This document shows, in pieces, positions 17,053 through 25,437 of a stretch of DNA of 64,000 nt. The DNA is from Anaerolineae bacterium. Lineage in GTDB: Bacteria; Chloroflexota; Anaerolineae; Promineifilales; Promineifilaceae. Every line of letters begins with the position of its first letter. Within the stretch, counting starts at the first letter, position 1. The stretch spans positions 1 to 64,000 of the forward strand of contig JAHDWK010000006.1 in NCBI GenBank assembly GCA_023382655.1, given 5' to 3'. The notes under the pieces were generated by a model. It searched no databases. It worked only from the letters and a program-made list of their open reading frames with translations, and was not told where the DNA came from. The position numbers were made by a program, and so were the translations under genes.

Positions 17053-18951
17053 TTACTGCACTGCCTGGGCGGCGGCTACCTCCAAAATGCTCTGAATACG
17101 GGGCAACATATCGGCCGGGTTGGGGTGCAATCCCTCCTGTACCAGGGCGTTGGCATAAAGCTGCTCGATGCTCATGGTCAGCAGTTCGGCGTCGGGCTGC
17201 TGCGTTGCTAATTGGGACAGATTGGCGATGAGGGGGTGACGGCCGTTGACCTCCAAAATTTTGCGCGGTACTTCATATTCCTTGTCCAGCAATCGTTGGA
17301 TACGGTGCATCTCTTTGTTTTGCGCGTCTTTAGGGGAGACCAGACGCACCGGGCTATCCTTGAGAACTTTGGAAACGCGCACTTCTGTCACCCGCTCACC
17401 CAGGATGGTGACACAGGCGCCGATGAAACGGTTCAAATCCGGTTCGGCGATGGGCGTGGCTTCGTCGGCTTCCGGTTCGGCCACGGCCGTTTCCGGCAGT
17501 TCCATGTCCGCTTCATCCACATTCTGAAACGGCTTACCTTTGTATTCGCTCAGCATGGGGCTGATGAGCGCGTCCAGCGGGTCAACCCAATACAGCACTT
17601 CCAGGTTACGCGCCTTGAAGGGGTCTAAGTGCGGGCTGTGGGCGGCGGCTACGGCCGTGTCCGCCAGCACAAAATAGATCGCCTCCTGCCGCTCGGCCAT
17701 CCGCGCCACATAGTCATCCAAAGAAATCAGCTTGCCGTCCGATTTGGAGGATTGGTAGCGGTACAGCGGCAGCACATCCTCTTTGGCCGTGGGGTCAATA
17801 GCCACCGCTTCTTTGAAGGCGCGGCCAAATTCGCCCCAAAACTTTTCGTATTTTTCGGCGTCATCTTGCCCCATCTTTTTCAGGTCGCGTAACACCCGCC
17901 CACGAATCGTTTTGCCCAACTGGGCCATAAGGCGGTTGTTTTGCACCGTTTCCCGGCTCACATTCAGCGGTAAATCTTCGGAATCCACCACCCCATCCAC
18001 AAATTGCAGCCAGGGGGGCAGCAAATCGGTGCAATACTCTTGAATCAGCACATTGTGGGAATAGAGCATGACGCCTGGCTCTTTGCGCGCCGCCAAAATA
18101 CCTGGCTCCCGTTTGCCGGGCACAAACAACAGCGCGTTCACACTCACCGGCACATCGGTAGAAAAATGCACCGTCAGCAGCGGCTCTTCAAATTCCATCG
18201 TCATCTGGCGATAGAAGTCACGATAAGCGTCCGGCTGGATGTCAGACGGCCGTTGTCGCCACAACGATGCCTGCTGGTTGGCCTGCGCCTCGCCCACATA
18301 AATCGGATAGCGCACAAAGTCCGAATGTTTCTTAACGATCTGCTTCAACTTCCATTCGTTGGCAAACTCGGCAGCATCCGGGCGCAGGGTGATGTGAATT
18401 TCTGTGCCGCGATTCTCCTTCTCGGCCGCCTCCACCCGAAACGTATCGCTGCCATCACACACCCACGCAGCCGCTTTGGCCCGCTTCTTGTAACTGCGTG
18501 ACACAACGCGCACCTCGTCCGCCACCATAAATACGGAGTAGAACCCCACACCAAACTGCCCGATCAAATCATTGGCCTCAAATGTATTCCCCTCGGCCAT
18601 CTTCGCCAGAAATTCGCGCGCCCCTGATTGGGCAATAGTGCCCAGGTTTTGCACCAACTCCTCTTTGGTCATGCCAATACCGCTGTCCCGAATGACGATT
18701 TTTTGGGGTTCACCTTCGGTCACCTCCGGCACTTCAATGTGTACTGCCAGTTCCGCATCGGGGTCCAACACATCATGGTTGGTCAGCATTTCAAACTGCA
18801 TCCGGGTCATGGCGTCGGAGGCGTTAGAAATCAGTTCGCGCAGGAAAATCTCCCGATCCTGATACAGCGAATGTACCAGGATGTGCAGCACTTGCTTGAT
18901 TTCTGCTTTGAAATGGTAAGCATCACTTGTAGTTTGTTCTTCTGTGGTCAT
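17053..18951 (-). CDS. htpG: Chaperone HtpG (bacterial Hsp90)
   Basis: Dimeric ATP-dependent cytoplasmic chaperone, 632 residues as expected. The N-terminal GHKL ATPase has LISNASDA (Asn binding Mg-ATP), RDSGIGMTKEEL, and the lid GQFGVGFYSVFMVAD. The middle domain has GVVDSEDLPLNVSRETVQ with the catalytic Arg. The C-terminal dimerisation domain contains NGRHPLIANL and ends LEVAAAQAVQ. The insert PETAVAEPEADEATPIAEP near 490 is acidic and reads through an ACGGCCGT octamer. It heads a probable chaperone unit with the J-domain gene 48 bases downstream. Confidence 0.97.
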   Translation of the reverse strand: MTTEEQTTSDAYHFKAEIKQVLHILVHSLYQDREIFLRELISNASDAMTRMQFEMLTNHDVLDPDAELAVHIEVPEVTEGEPQKIVIRDSGIGMTKEELVQNLGTIAQSGAREFLAKMAEGNTFEANDLIGQFGVGFYSVFMVADEVRVVSRSYKKRAKAAAWVCDGSDTFRVEAAEKENRGTEIHITLRPDAAEFANEWKLKQIVKKHSDFVRYPIYVGEAQANQQASLWRQRPSDIQPDAYRDFYRQMTMEFEEPLLTVHFSTDVPVSVNALLFVPGKREPGILAARKEPGVMLYSHNVLIQEYCTDLLPPWLQFVDGVVDSEDLPLNVSRETVQNNRLMAQLGKTIRGRVLRDLKKMGQDDAEKYEKFWGEFGRAFKEAVAIDPTAKEDVLPLYRYQSSKSDGKLISLDDYVARMAERQEAIYFVLADTAVAAAHSPHLDPFKARNLEVLYWVDPLDALISPMLSEYKGKPFQNVDEADMELPETAVAEPEADEATPIAEPDLNRFIGACVTILGERVTEVRVSKVLKDSPVRLVSPKDAQNKEMHRIQRLLDKEYEVPRKILEVNGRHPLIANLSQLATQQPDAELLTMSIEQLYANALVQEGLHPNPADMLPRIQSILEVAAAQAVQ

Positions 18952-19059
18952 TTGTCTTCCCTCTCTTCAGATTGATGTTACGTGATCCCTATTTTCCCGC
19001 AAACTGGTCGTTTGGGAAAATCACGGCCGTGATCATACCCACTGCATGTTAGCATTTTG

Positions 19060-19434
19060 TTAGCGCGGGTGGCGTGTGGTGATGTATTGGTTCAGGGCTT
19101 CGCGGGCGGCGGGTAGATGTTGCATGGCGCGCCAGTCGCCAGGGATGGCCACGGCTGATTGTTTTTCCAGGAGGAGGAGGAAAGGGTCAGTTTGAGTAGG
19201 CGCGCCGGCGGCCGTAGTTTGCCGCCAAAAATGTTCCAGGGTGGGTTGCCAACGGCCGTACTGTTCCCGCAACCAGGGCCACACTTCGGCGAATTCCGGT
19301 TCGGCCCCTTCTACCGTTACCTTTTCGCGGTAGACTTGAATAGTCAGCCGCTCCAGCCGATCCCAACAAGCTACAAAGGCATCAAAATCATCGTCCGCCG
19401 ACCATTGACGTAGGAATTTGGTGAACGGATTCAT
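19060..19434 (-). CDS. Small hypothetical protein
   Basis: 124 residues from ATG 19434 (MNPFTKFLRQW); longer starts at 19464 and 19551 are possible, but the latter runs through a hairpin repeat and the neighbouring gene. It is soluble and rich in Trp and aromatic residues (EVWPWLREQYGRWQPTLEHFWRQ) with no signal peptide or membrane segment. No family recognised. It may form a unit with the upstream GerW/YtfJ-like gene, whose end is only about 70 bases away. Confidence 0.5.
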   Translation of the reverse strand: MNPFTKFLRQWSADDDFDAFVACWDRLERLTIQVYREKVTVEGAEPEFAEVWPWLREQYGRWQPTLEHFWRQTTAAGAPTQTDPFLLLLEKQSAVAIPGDWRAMQHLPAAREALNQYITTRHPR

Positions 19435-19502
19435 GGGGCAGGCAACGATAAGTTCTCCTGACATTGAGAGATGGGGAGATTGAATCTCATAATCTCTCAA
19501 CC

Positions 19503-19934
19503 TCATTTCCCCGTACTGACTACCCGGCGCATTTTGCTCAACGCCATCCACATCGCGCCAAAGGCCGTGAAAAAGGCGATGGCAATTTTGGTAGCGTCCA
19601 CAATCGGCTCCACGCGCACCCCTTCCGGGCCAATGATGATGGCCGCCACCGGGCGAGCCAACGTGCCACCCCCGCCACCACCGCCGCCGCCAAAACCAAC
19701 GCCGCTTTGCTGATTTTCCGGCGTCTCCTGACCACTGCCGCCACCGCCGCCATACCCCACACCTATGCCCGCGGTCAGCTCTGAGGCGGTAATGACGGTG
19801 TATGCACCCTGGGTAACGGGCTGGCTGAAAACTGCTTCCGGTTTGGTAATGTCAAACAGGCGGGCCATCAACTCATTGGCCGCCTGTTGATTGGGGACCG
19901 CTTCAATCGCAATTTTTGTCAAATTTTCGCTCAT
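19503..19934 (-). CDS. GerW/YtfJ-family sporulation-type protein
   Basis: 143 residues from ATG 19934 (GAGGAAAAAACG upstream). It shows the family pattern: an N-terminal helix (LTKIAIEAV), then VITASELTAGIGVGYGGGGG, a long poly-Gly stretch (FGGGGGGGGG), ARPVAAIIIGPEGVRVEPI, and a C-terminal amphipathic or membrane-like helix. GerW/YtfJ proteins affect spore germination in Bacillus, but homologues occur widely in non-spore-formers with unknown function. It is followed by two membrane-associated genes on the same strand. Confidence 0.75.
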   Translation of the reverse strand: MSENLTKIAIEAVPNQQAANELMARLFDITKPEAVFSQPVTQGAYTVITASELTAGIGVGYGGGGGSGQETPENQQSGVGFGGGGGGGGGTLARPVAAIIIGPEGVRVEPIVDATKIAIAFFTAFGAMWMALSKMRRVVSTGK

Positions 19935-20016
19935 CGTTTTTTCCTCTATTTTCACCACAGAGACGCGGAGACGCAGAGGGAATTCTGTGTTCCTGCGCCT
20001 TCTGTGTGGATATGTC

Positions 20017-20310
20017 CTATCGTTTTCTTCTGCTTGAAAGCAACAGGTTGACCAGAATGCTCAGGCCCAAGATGGCCCAGAGCGCCTGGCGGGTCACATC
20101 GGGGATGGGAATGATTTGGGCGTCACGGCCCAAAGCCGCTTCGGGTTCGCCGTTACCCTCTACCACGACACCGATCGGCCTGTGCCAGACAAACCCACCC
20201 ACCGGCAGCTGCACCTGCAACACCTGTGACTGCGGCGTAACCATCAAATCCCCCACCCGCATCGGCTCCCCTCGCTTCGTTTCCCACGAAATAAACTTCA
20301 TCATGTTCAC
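20017..20310 (-). CDS. Small C-terminally anchored membrane protein, unknown
   Basis: 97 residues (alternative starts at Met3 or Met4). The first 65 residues look like a small beta-rich domain (RVGDLMVTPQSQVLQVQLPVGGFVWHRPIGVVV). Residues about 73-92 are one membrane helix (ALWAILGLSILVNLLLSS), ending in positive RRKR, so the N-terminal domain probably faces outside. No family recognised. It lies between the GerW-like gene and the DUF2207 gene, 29 bases from the latter. Confidence 0.6.
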   Translation of the reverse strand: MNMMKFISWETKRGEPMRVGDLMVTPQSQVLQVQLPVGGFVWHRPIGVVVEGNGEPEAALGRDAQIIPIPDVTRQALWAILGLSILVNLLLSSRRKR

Positions 20311-20339
20311 CTGCTCACCCCCATCACTTCATTACCCTA

Positions 20340-22196
20340 TCATCTTCCCCCGCCCGCGCAGGCGCAGGCACAGGCACAACCGGCGCAGGCACAGGCGCAA
20401 CTACTGCCGCCTGATGAAGAGCCACCGCTGCCGCCAGAGCCAGACATCAATGCCTTAAACACGTCACCCGTCACCTTGTCCGCGCCGCTGAGATTGACAA
20501 AACCGCCAGATGCTCCTTTAACTTGCAAGGCGGTGGGCGAGATGGCGGAGGCCAGTTTGCCCGCCGTATTTTCCGTCCACCCGGCAAAACCGGCGGCGAC
20601 GTTGCTGAACGTGGTCTTGCCACCCGGCGCAGGCGCGGCAACACTGCCCCCGGAGGGAATGGCTGATTGGGTGGTGGTATACGGCCGTGCCCATGTCGGA
20701 TAGTAATGGTAATCGCGCCGCCGGAATGTGCGGTCATAATCATCATCCAGGAAAACCCAGGGCCAGGTCTTGTCCAGATGGTCTTGTAGTTCTGGCACAT
20801 TGCCCATCGTATTGGCCTGTGCCATGGCGCGGGCGATGATTTTGCGGTAGTAATCCTGAGTATCGGACAGATCAAACCCTTTCATACGGCCAGCCACGCT
20901 GTTAAGCAAAGATTTCATGGCCGCGCTAAAATCCAGTTTATGGGCGGCACTACCATCATTCTCTTGTAACACATCCAGAAAATGGTGTTCATAAGTGCGC
21001 AAGACAATACCTTGCTGCTGCGCTATTTTGCGCCGTTGTTCATTGCGGGCCGCCCGGTCTTTTTGCATGGCGATGTACGGCCGTTGCACCTTCACTTGCA
21101 GGGGATCATCATCCACCAACTCCAACGCCCCCTTGTCTAGCAATCCAAACAGCACCAGCAGCAGCACCTTGTTCAATGGCAGTTCCAGCAAAATAGCCGC
21201 TTCGGGCGCCGTCAGGCCGCGCTTGATGCCCCCACCTTCCACCTGGGCGATGGCCGGCAGGTACTTTTCTTTGCGACTTGCCAGACGATATTCCACCAAC
21301 CCCACAATGACCAGCGAAACCGGGCACAATAGCAGCATGGCCGCCGGATTATTCATCATCAACCAGACCGCACCACAGCCAAGAAGGGCAAATATGGAAA
21401 TCCCGGTACCCCCAGAGTAACGGAAAAAAGCCAGAGTCAACAAGACCATGACCGCTAATCCCAAACCAAAAGCCACACCAGGATTGTCCTCCAACCATTT
21501 CACGGCCAGGTCAAGCAGGTTTTGTTCGATCACCTGCGTCATGCCGGTGGTGGGGAACGACGCGCCTACGAGATATGGTTGGTTAGCCTGCGCGGCCGGC
21601 CAGCGCCAGCCGACAATGGTATGTTCTTCAAACAACGCCTTATCGGTGAAGGGCACCTCCTGGAACAATACCGCATCTGGGTCTATGCCGGGCAGTAAAT
21701 GATAGACCACCCAGATGTCGCTGGGGCCATTGATGACGGACGGGTCAAACCAGGTAGGCGTGATTTGCAGCGAGGCATAACCATCCTGGGTTACATCTTC
21801 ATACACCATGTCTGGCATGGTGAATTCCACGCGCAGCGTGCCGGTCTGGCCCGAGGGGATAGCATACTCATGCAGATGAATTTCCACGCCCACGTCAATG
21901 TATTCCGATTTGCGAATGTCGGTGAGGGGACGGCCGTCAATGGCCGCCGTAAAATTGCTCAGGTTATACCCTTCATGGGGTGTGCCAATGTCCACAATAT
22001 CTATCGGGTCGGCCAGGAAGCCATTGGCAAAGGTAATGTCATACACAATGCGCACCGACGCATCGGGATTGACAAACACCTGCATATACAACTGCGGCAC
22101 GGCAAAGTTGTAATTTTGCGCCTTTACCGGCGCCGCTGCCACCAGCAGCGTCAGCAGGAAAGCAAAGAGGAGGAGGGTACGGCCGTTTCTTGTCAT
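20340..22196 (-). CDS. DUF2207 membrane protein with a Cys-Ala tail
   Basis: 618 residues from ATG 22196 (MTRNGRTLLLFAF). A signal peptide ending near PVKAQ is followed by a DUF2207 extracellular beta domain, for example VEFTMPDMVYEDVTQDGYASL. Two or three membrane helices lie near 245-310. A cytoplasmic winged-helix-like part then appears (GLTAPEAAILLELPLNKVLLLVLFGLLDKGALEL). The C-terminus is low complexity and ends in alternating Cys-Ala residues (SCACACAGCACACACAGGGR, ten-odd residues from the end). DUF2207 function is not known. The tail could bind metal or be modified. The 22238 start would add 14 residues from a hairpin repeat. Confidence 0.85.
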   Translation of the reverse strand: MTRNGRTLLLFAFLLTLLVAAAPVKAQNYNFAVPQLYMQVFVNPDASVRIVYDITFANGFLADPIDIVDIGTPHEGYNLSNFTAAIDGRPLTDIRKSEYIDVGVEIHLHEYAIPSGQTGTLRVEFTMPDMVYEDVTQDGYASLQITPTWFDPSVINGPSDIWVVYHLLPGIDPDAVLFQEVPFTDKALFEEHTIVGWRWPAAQANQPYLVGASFPTTGMTQVIEQNLLDLAVKWLEDNPGVAFGLGLAVMVLLTLAFFRYSGGTGISIFALLGCGAVWLMMNNPAAMLLLCPVSLVIVGLVEYRLASRKEKYLPAIAQVEGGGIKRGLTAPEAAILLELPLNKVLLLVLFGLLDKGALELVDDDPLQVKVQRPYIAMQKDRAARNEQRRKIAQQQGIVLRTYEHHFLDVLQENDGSAAHKLDFSAAMKSLLNSVAGRMKGFDLSDTQDYYRKIIARAMAQANTMGNVPELQDHLDKTWPWVFLDDDYDRTFRRRDYHYYPTWARPYTTTQSAIPSGGSVAAPAPGGKTTFSNVAAGFAGWTENTAGKLASAISPTALQVKGASGGFVNLSGADKVTGDVFKALMSGSGGSGGSSSGGSSCACACAGCACACACAGGGR

Positions 22197-22215
22197 GTTT
22201 GGTTTCCCTTGAATG

Positions 22216-22275
22216 AGTAAGCAGTGAGCAGTAAGCAATAAAAATACCTTTCCTGCTCACCGTTCACTGTTCACT
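22216..22275. repeat. Heptamer (AGCAGTG) hairpin repeat
   Basis: AGTAAGCAGTGAGCAGTAAGCAAT faces CCTGCTCACCGTTCACTGTTCACT, both with 7-base periodicity. The right arm overlaps and encodes the last residues of the SPASM protein (GVNSER). Related in sequence to 11832-11867. Confidence 0.8.
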
Positions 22276-23561
22276 CCCAACGCCCACCCCGCCGCTTCTC
22301 GCGGGCAGTCGGCGGCACACAGCGCCAGGCCGGGGCAGTCGGCGCAGCGGGTCGGGGCCGCCACCCGTTCCCGGTAGCGGGTGAAGGCGTCATTTTGCCA
22401 GATAGTTTGCCACTCATCGGCCAATACATTGCCGGCCGATTGGTATGGGCCACGCGGTGGGATCACATCTCCATTTGGCTCAATGCGGACGGCCACATCC
22501 CCGGAACAGCGTGGTCCCTGCTGCACCTGCGCCGCCAACGTCTGGCGCGGGTCACGCTGCACCGGCGGCTGCCACAAGAAACGGACATCTAATTGATCGG
22601 CCGTTTCCTCGATCCAATCGGCCGTCTGCGGCATGGCCTGGGCGGTTAATGCCCCGGCGCGCGCCTCATCGTCCATGCCGTCCGGGGCCACAATGGCAAA
22701 AAAGGAGAAGGTATAGACGCCACGCTCTTGCAGAGTAGCCAACGTTTCGCCCAGGCCCGGCAGCGTACTCTCCACCAGGGGAATTTCGACCATAGGATAA
22801 ACTTCGTTGGCCTGAATTTCCGCCAGCAGTGGGAGCGTGAAGCTGTGATCTTCTCTGCCCAACAAAACATCGTGGATTTCAGCGCTGGCGCTGGCTATGA
22901 TGACGATTACATAGTCTATGCCAACCTGGGCGATATCGCGCAGCAGTTTCGCCTGCACCAGGTCGGTGGCCCGGCCGCGCACCCCGGCGATCATGCCCAG
23001 GTCTTCGGCCCGCTCCACTGCCTGCACCAGATAAGCCAGGTCAGGATTCTCCGGCGTTAAAAAGGTGACATGGGGAATGCCAATGTCCCACAACCGGTCT
23101 AGCAGGGGCACGAGTTGATCCGGCGCAGCCAGAGGGATGCTCACTTCCAGCGGCGCAAAGAGTTGGGATTCAAAAACGGTGGGATTTAGTTCGTCCAGGT
23201 TGAAGATGGGATAGTTATCTTCGGGAGCAAGCAGGGTGTGGATGATGCCGGCCACACGCTGTAAATCGGCCTGCACCACATCGGTGGCGGCGCCTTTGAA
23301 ATGGGACTGCACGGCCGTGACAATCTCTCGCTCCTCTTGCTCTTCCAGCAGCCCCTTGGCCATGAGCACGCCGGTAGGGGAAAGACGGGCGGCGGCAGCC
23401 GCGTTGGCCAGGAGCAGGCCACGGCCGTCCGGCTCCACGCGCAAATGAAAGCGCGTATACAGACCATCACTGGCCCGCATGTAATGGTACAGCCCCGGCG
23501 CAATCGCCCGCGCCTCTTTACCCCATGTGGGGATCAACCATCGGCGAAGTTGTGCATTCAT
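22257..23561 (-). CDS. SPASM-domain protein, radical SAM-like but without the CxxxCxxC cluster motif
   Basis: 434 residues from ATG 23561 (MNAQLRRWLIPTW). The N-terminal part resembles a PqqD-like helical domain (LSPTGVLMAKGLLEEQEEREIV). The central part keeps radical SAM TIM-barrel strands (PLEVSIPLAAPDQLVPLLDRLW, IPHVTFLTPENP, VGIDYVIVIIASAS). The C-terminus is a SPASM-type auxiliary cluster region: CSGDVAVRIEPNGDVIPP, then CADCPGLALCAADCP. The canonical CX3CX2C is absent where it should follow PLEVSI, so the SAM-binding 4Fe-4S cluster is probably missing. It may be a non-catalytic partner or a lost enzyme. Context gives no peptide substrate. Confidence 0.72.
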   Translation of the reverse strand: MNAQLRRWLIPTWGKEARAIAPGLYHYMRASDGLYTRFHLRVEPDGRGLLLANAAAAARLSPTGVLMAKGLLEEQEEREIVTAVQSHFKGAATDVVQADLQRVAGIIHTLLAPEDNYPIFNLDELNPTVFESQLFAPLEVSIPLAAPDQLVPLLDRLWDIGIPHVTFLTPENPDLAYLVQAVERAEDLGMIAGVRGRATDLVQAKLLRDIAQVGIDYVIVIIASASAEIHDVLLGREDHSFTLPLLAEIQANEVYPMVEIPLVESTLPGLGETLATLQERGVYTFSFFAIVAPDGMDDEARAGALTAQAMPQTADWIEETADQLDVRFLWQPPVQRDPRQTLAAQVQQGPRCSGDVAVRIEPNGDVIPPRGPYQSAGNVLADEWQTIWQNDAFTRYRERVAAPTRCADCPGLALCAADCPREAAGWALGVNSER

Positions 23562-23578
23562 CAAAGCCTCTATATAAA

Positions 23579-23842
23579 TCAAGAATCCATTATAAACTGC
23601 AAATCAGTCACCTGTAATACTTCATGCGGCAGCATTCTTCCGTCTGCGCCGGAATCCACCAAAGCCGTGATACGCTGACGGCCGTGTCCCTGGCTATACC
23701 CATCCTCTTCAATTTCAATGACGGGAAAAGCCGGATTGTAGGCGCTGTCATATGGATACGTTAACATGCTCATTGAGTCGGCAATTCTTTGAGCCTGTTG
23801 GTAAATGGTATCTGGCAATGTCAGGATAATTTGTGTACTCAT
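23579..23842 (-). pseudogene. Fused remnant: antitoxin-like N-terminus plus truncated retropepsin-like domain
   Basis: 87 residues from ATG 23842 (GGAGGGTGATT upstream). Residues 1-22 (MSTQIILTLPDTIYQQAQRI) look like the start of a small antitoxin-type protein. From MLTYPYDSAYNPAFPVIEIE the sequence looks like the N-terminus of a retropepsin-like clan AA aspartic protease, with the active-site motif LVDSGADGRMLP. It stops about 15 residues later, well short of the usual 100-130. This looks like a deletion that joined two adjacent genes and lost the 3' end. Catalysis is unlikely, although retropepsin-like domains can dimerise. It could also be a short functional ORF. Confidence 0.5.
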
Positions 23843-23874
23843 AATCACCCTCCGGCTAAATTAGAGAGGCCAGT

Positions 23875-25320
23875 TCATTTTGTGATGAGATTATAACCCA
23901 GGTTGTGTAATACGTCGTCGGGGGTTTGGCCGTGCAGGATTTGGAATTGGTATTGGTTGTTGTTGTCCCGATCGATGACCAATTCATACGCTTCGGGCAA
24001 GACACAATGTTTGCTGCCACGCACACCACCCAGCATCTCCTGGTATGCGCCTACACTGAAAAAGCCGATCATCAATCCATCCGTTTCCACCGGCAGGTAA
24101 AGCGGCGATTGGCTCGGTTTCGGTGGATACACATCATCGCTGTCACAGGTGATACCACCGAGCTGCACCTGTTGGAATGGTTTGTCCAGGTGATTGAGCG
24201 GTAACACGATGAAATGTTCACCCAGCGCCCAACTGTCGGGAAAAGAACTCATAATCGAGCCGTCAATGATGTACCAGGGCAGCTTCGAGTCATTGTCTTT
24301 GGCGGTGATGACGGAAAAGAGGTGGGCGCCATGTTCAGAGGTGGTGTAACGGCCGTACTCCCCCATCACATCCGGCGTGGGCACATTGTAGCGGCGGCAC
24401 GTCTCTTGCAGCGTCGTCAGCAGTTGCCGGCCAAAGTCGTGATAATCAAAGTGGAAATCCAATGTCATAGCCGCTGGCATCCCCCCGCCAAAATTAAAAA
24501 TGTGCAGCGATGGATGGCGCTGCCGCAGCCGGGCGTAAATTTCAATACCCGGTTTCAGCCAGTTCACAAACGCTTCCGGGTCGGTAATCTGGCTGCCCAC
24601 CATATTGTGGTACATCACCAGCTTCAGATTGGGCGCAGCGGCAATGTAATCGGCTGCCTTCCAGGTGTCATCCATGCTCAGGCCAAAACGGGAGTTGGCC
24701 GCCCGCATCTCCGTTTCATTGGCGTGATGACCATAGCTTTTCATGCGTAGCCCCACGTCAAACGGATGGCCGGAAGTGATCAGCGGCGAGAGTTCGCCCA
24801 TATCTTCAATGACGGGGATCAGCTTTTGGTGAATCTGGCGCAGTTGGAGGATATTGGCCGCGTATTGCGAACCGGCGGTTTTGAAGCCGTTGCACACAAT
24901 CACGCGGTCGGGTAACAGCACGCCACGCCGGATCATGATCTTGGCGATGTCCACATCTACCGTGGAGGACATTTCGTGGTGCGCACCCGCACCCAGGGTG
25001 GTGCGAATGACCTCTTCGGCGGCATTGGCTTTGGAGGCATAGGTATAGTAGAAACGGCCGTCATACCCCACTTCTTGTATCACCTCGGCGAACATCTGGT
25101 TCATCGCCCCGATTTGCTGGCGAATGAGCGGCAAATAGACAATTTCCAATGGGCTGGGCAGTAGTTGCGGGGCAGGCGTCTCGGCCGTAAACAGGCTGGT
25201 GAGATCAAGGCCGTCCAAATGGAGACGGCCGTGTCGTGCCTGCAAATAGCGGTTAAACCGGTGCCCCTCTGGCACAGGCGCTTCTGATTCCCACCCAATT
25301 ACCGGATGATTTGCGGTCAT
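23875..25320 (-). CDS. speA: Biosynthetic arginine decarboxylase-like PLP enzyme (SpeA-type fold III)
   Basis: 481 residues from ATG 25320, which follows GGAGGCTTTGAT. The PLP-Lys motif is YYTYASKANAAEEV. HNMVGSQITDP, FNFGGGMPA, GEYGRYTTSEHG, and GITCDSDDVYPP with GAYQEMLG are the fold-III decarboxylase signatures, closest by pattern to SpeA. SpeA converts arginine to agmatine for polyamine synthesis; canonical SpeA is about 630 residues, so this is a short version lacking part of its insertions. Diaminopimelate or other amino-acid decarboxylase specificity cannot be excluded. It stands alone, with an MBL gene divergent from it. Confidence 0.72.
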   Translation of the reverse strand: MTANHPVIGWESEAPVPEGHRFNRYLQARHGRLHLDGLDLTSLFTAETPAPQLLPSPLEIVYLPLIRQQIGAMNQMFAEVIQEVGYDGRFYYTYASKANAAEEVIRTTLGAGAHHEMSSTVDVDIAKIMIRRGVLLPDRVIVCNGFKTAGSQYAANILQLRQIHQKLIPVIEDMGELSPLITSGHPFDVGLRMKSYGHHANETEMRAANSRFGLSMDDTWKAADYIAAAPNLKLVMYHNMVGSQITDPEAFVNWLKPGIEIYARLRQRHPSLHIFNFGGGMPAAMTLDFHFDYHDFGRQLLTTLQETCRRYNVPTPDVMGEYGRYTTSEHGAHLFSVITAKDNDSKLPWYIIDGSIMSSFPDSWALGEHFIVLPLNHLDKPFQQVQLGGITCDSDDVYPPKPSQSPLYLPVETDGLMIGFFSVGAYQEMLGGVRGSKHCVLPEAYELVIDRDNNNQYQFQILHGQTPDDVLHNLGYNLITK

Positions 25321-25437
25321 ATCAAAGCCTCCTGCAAGACAAATTTCCAAGCAGCTCGAAGTATATCAATTTTACATATTGTTTGTTATACTGGCAGCCA
25401 ACATTTCAAAAAAGCACAATTCATTGAGAGGTGAAAC

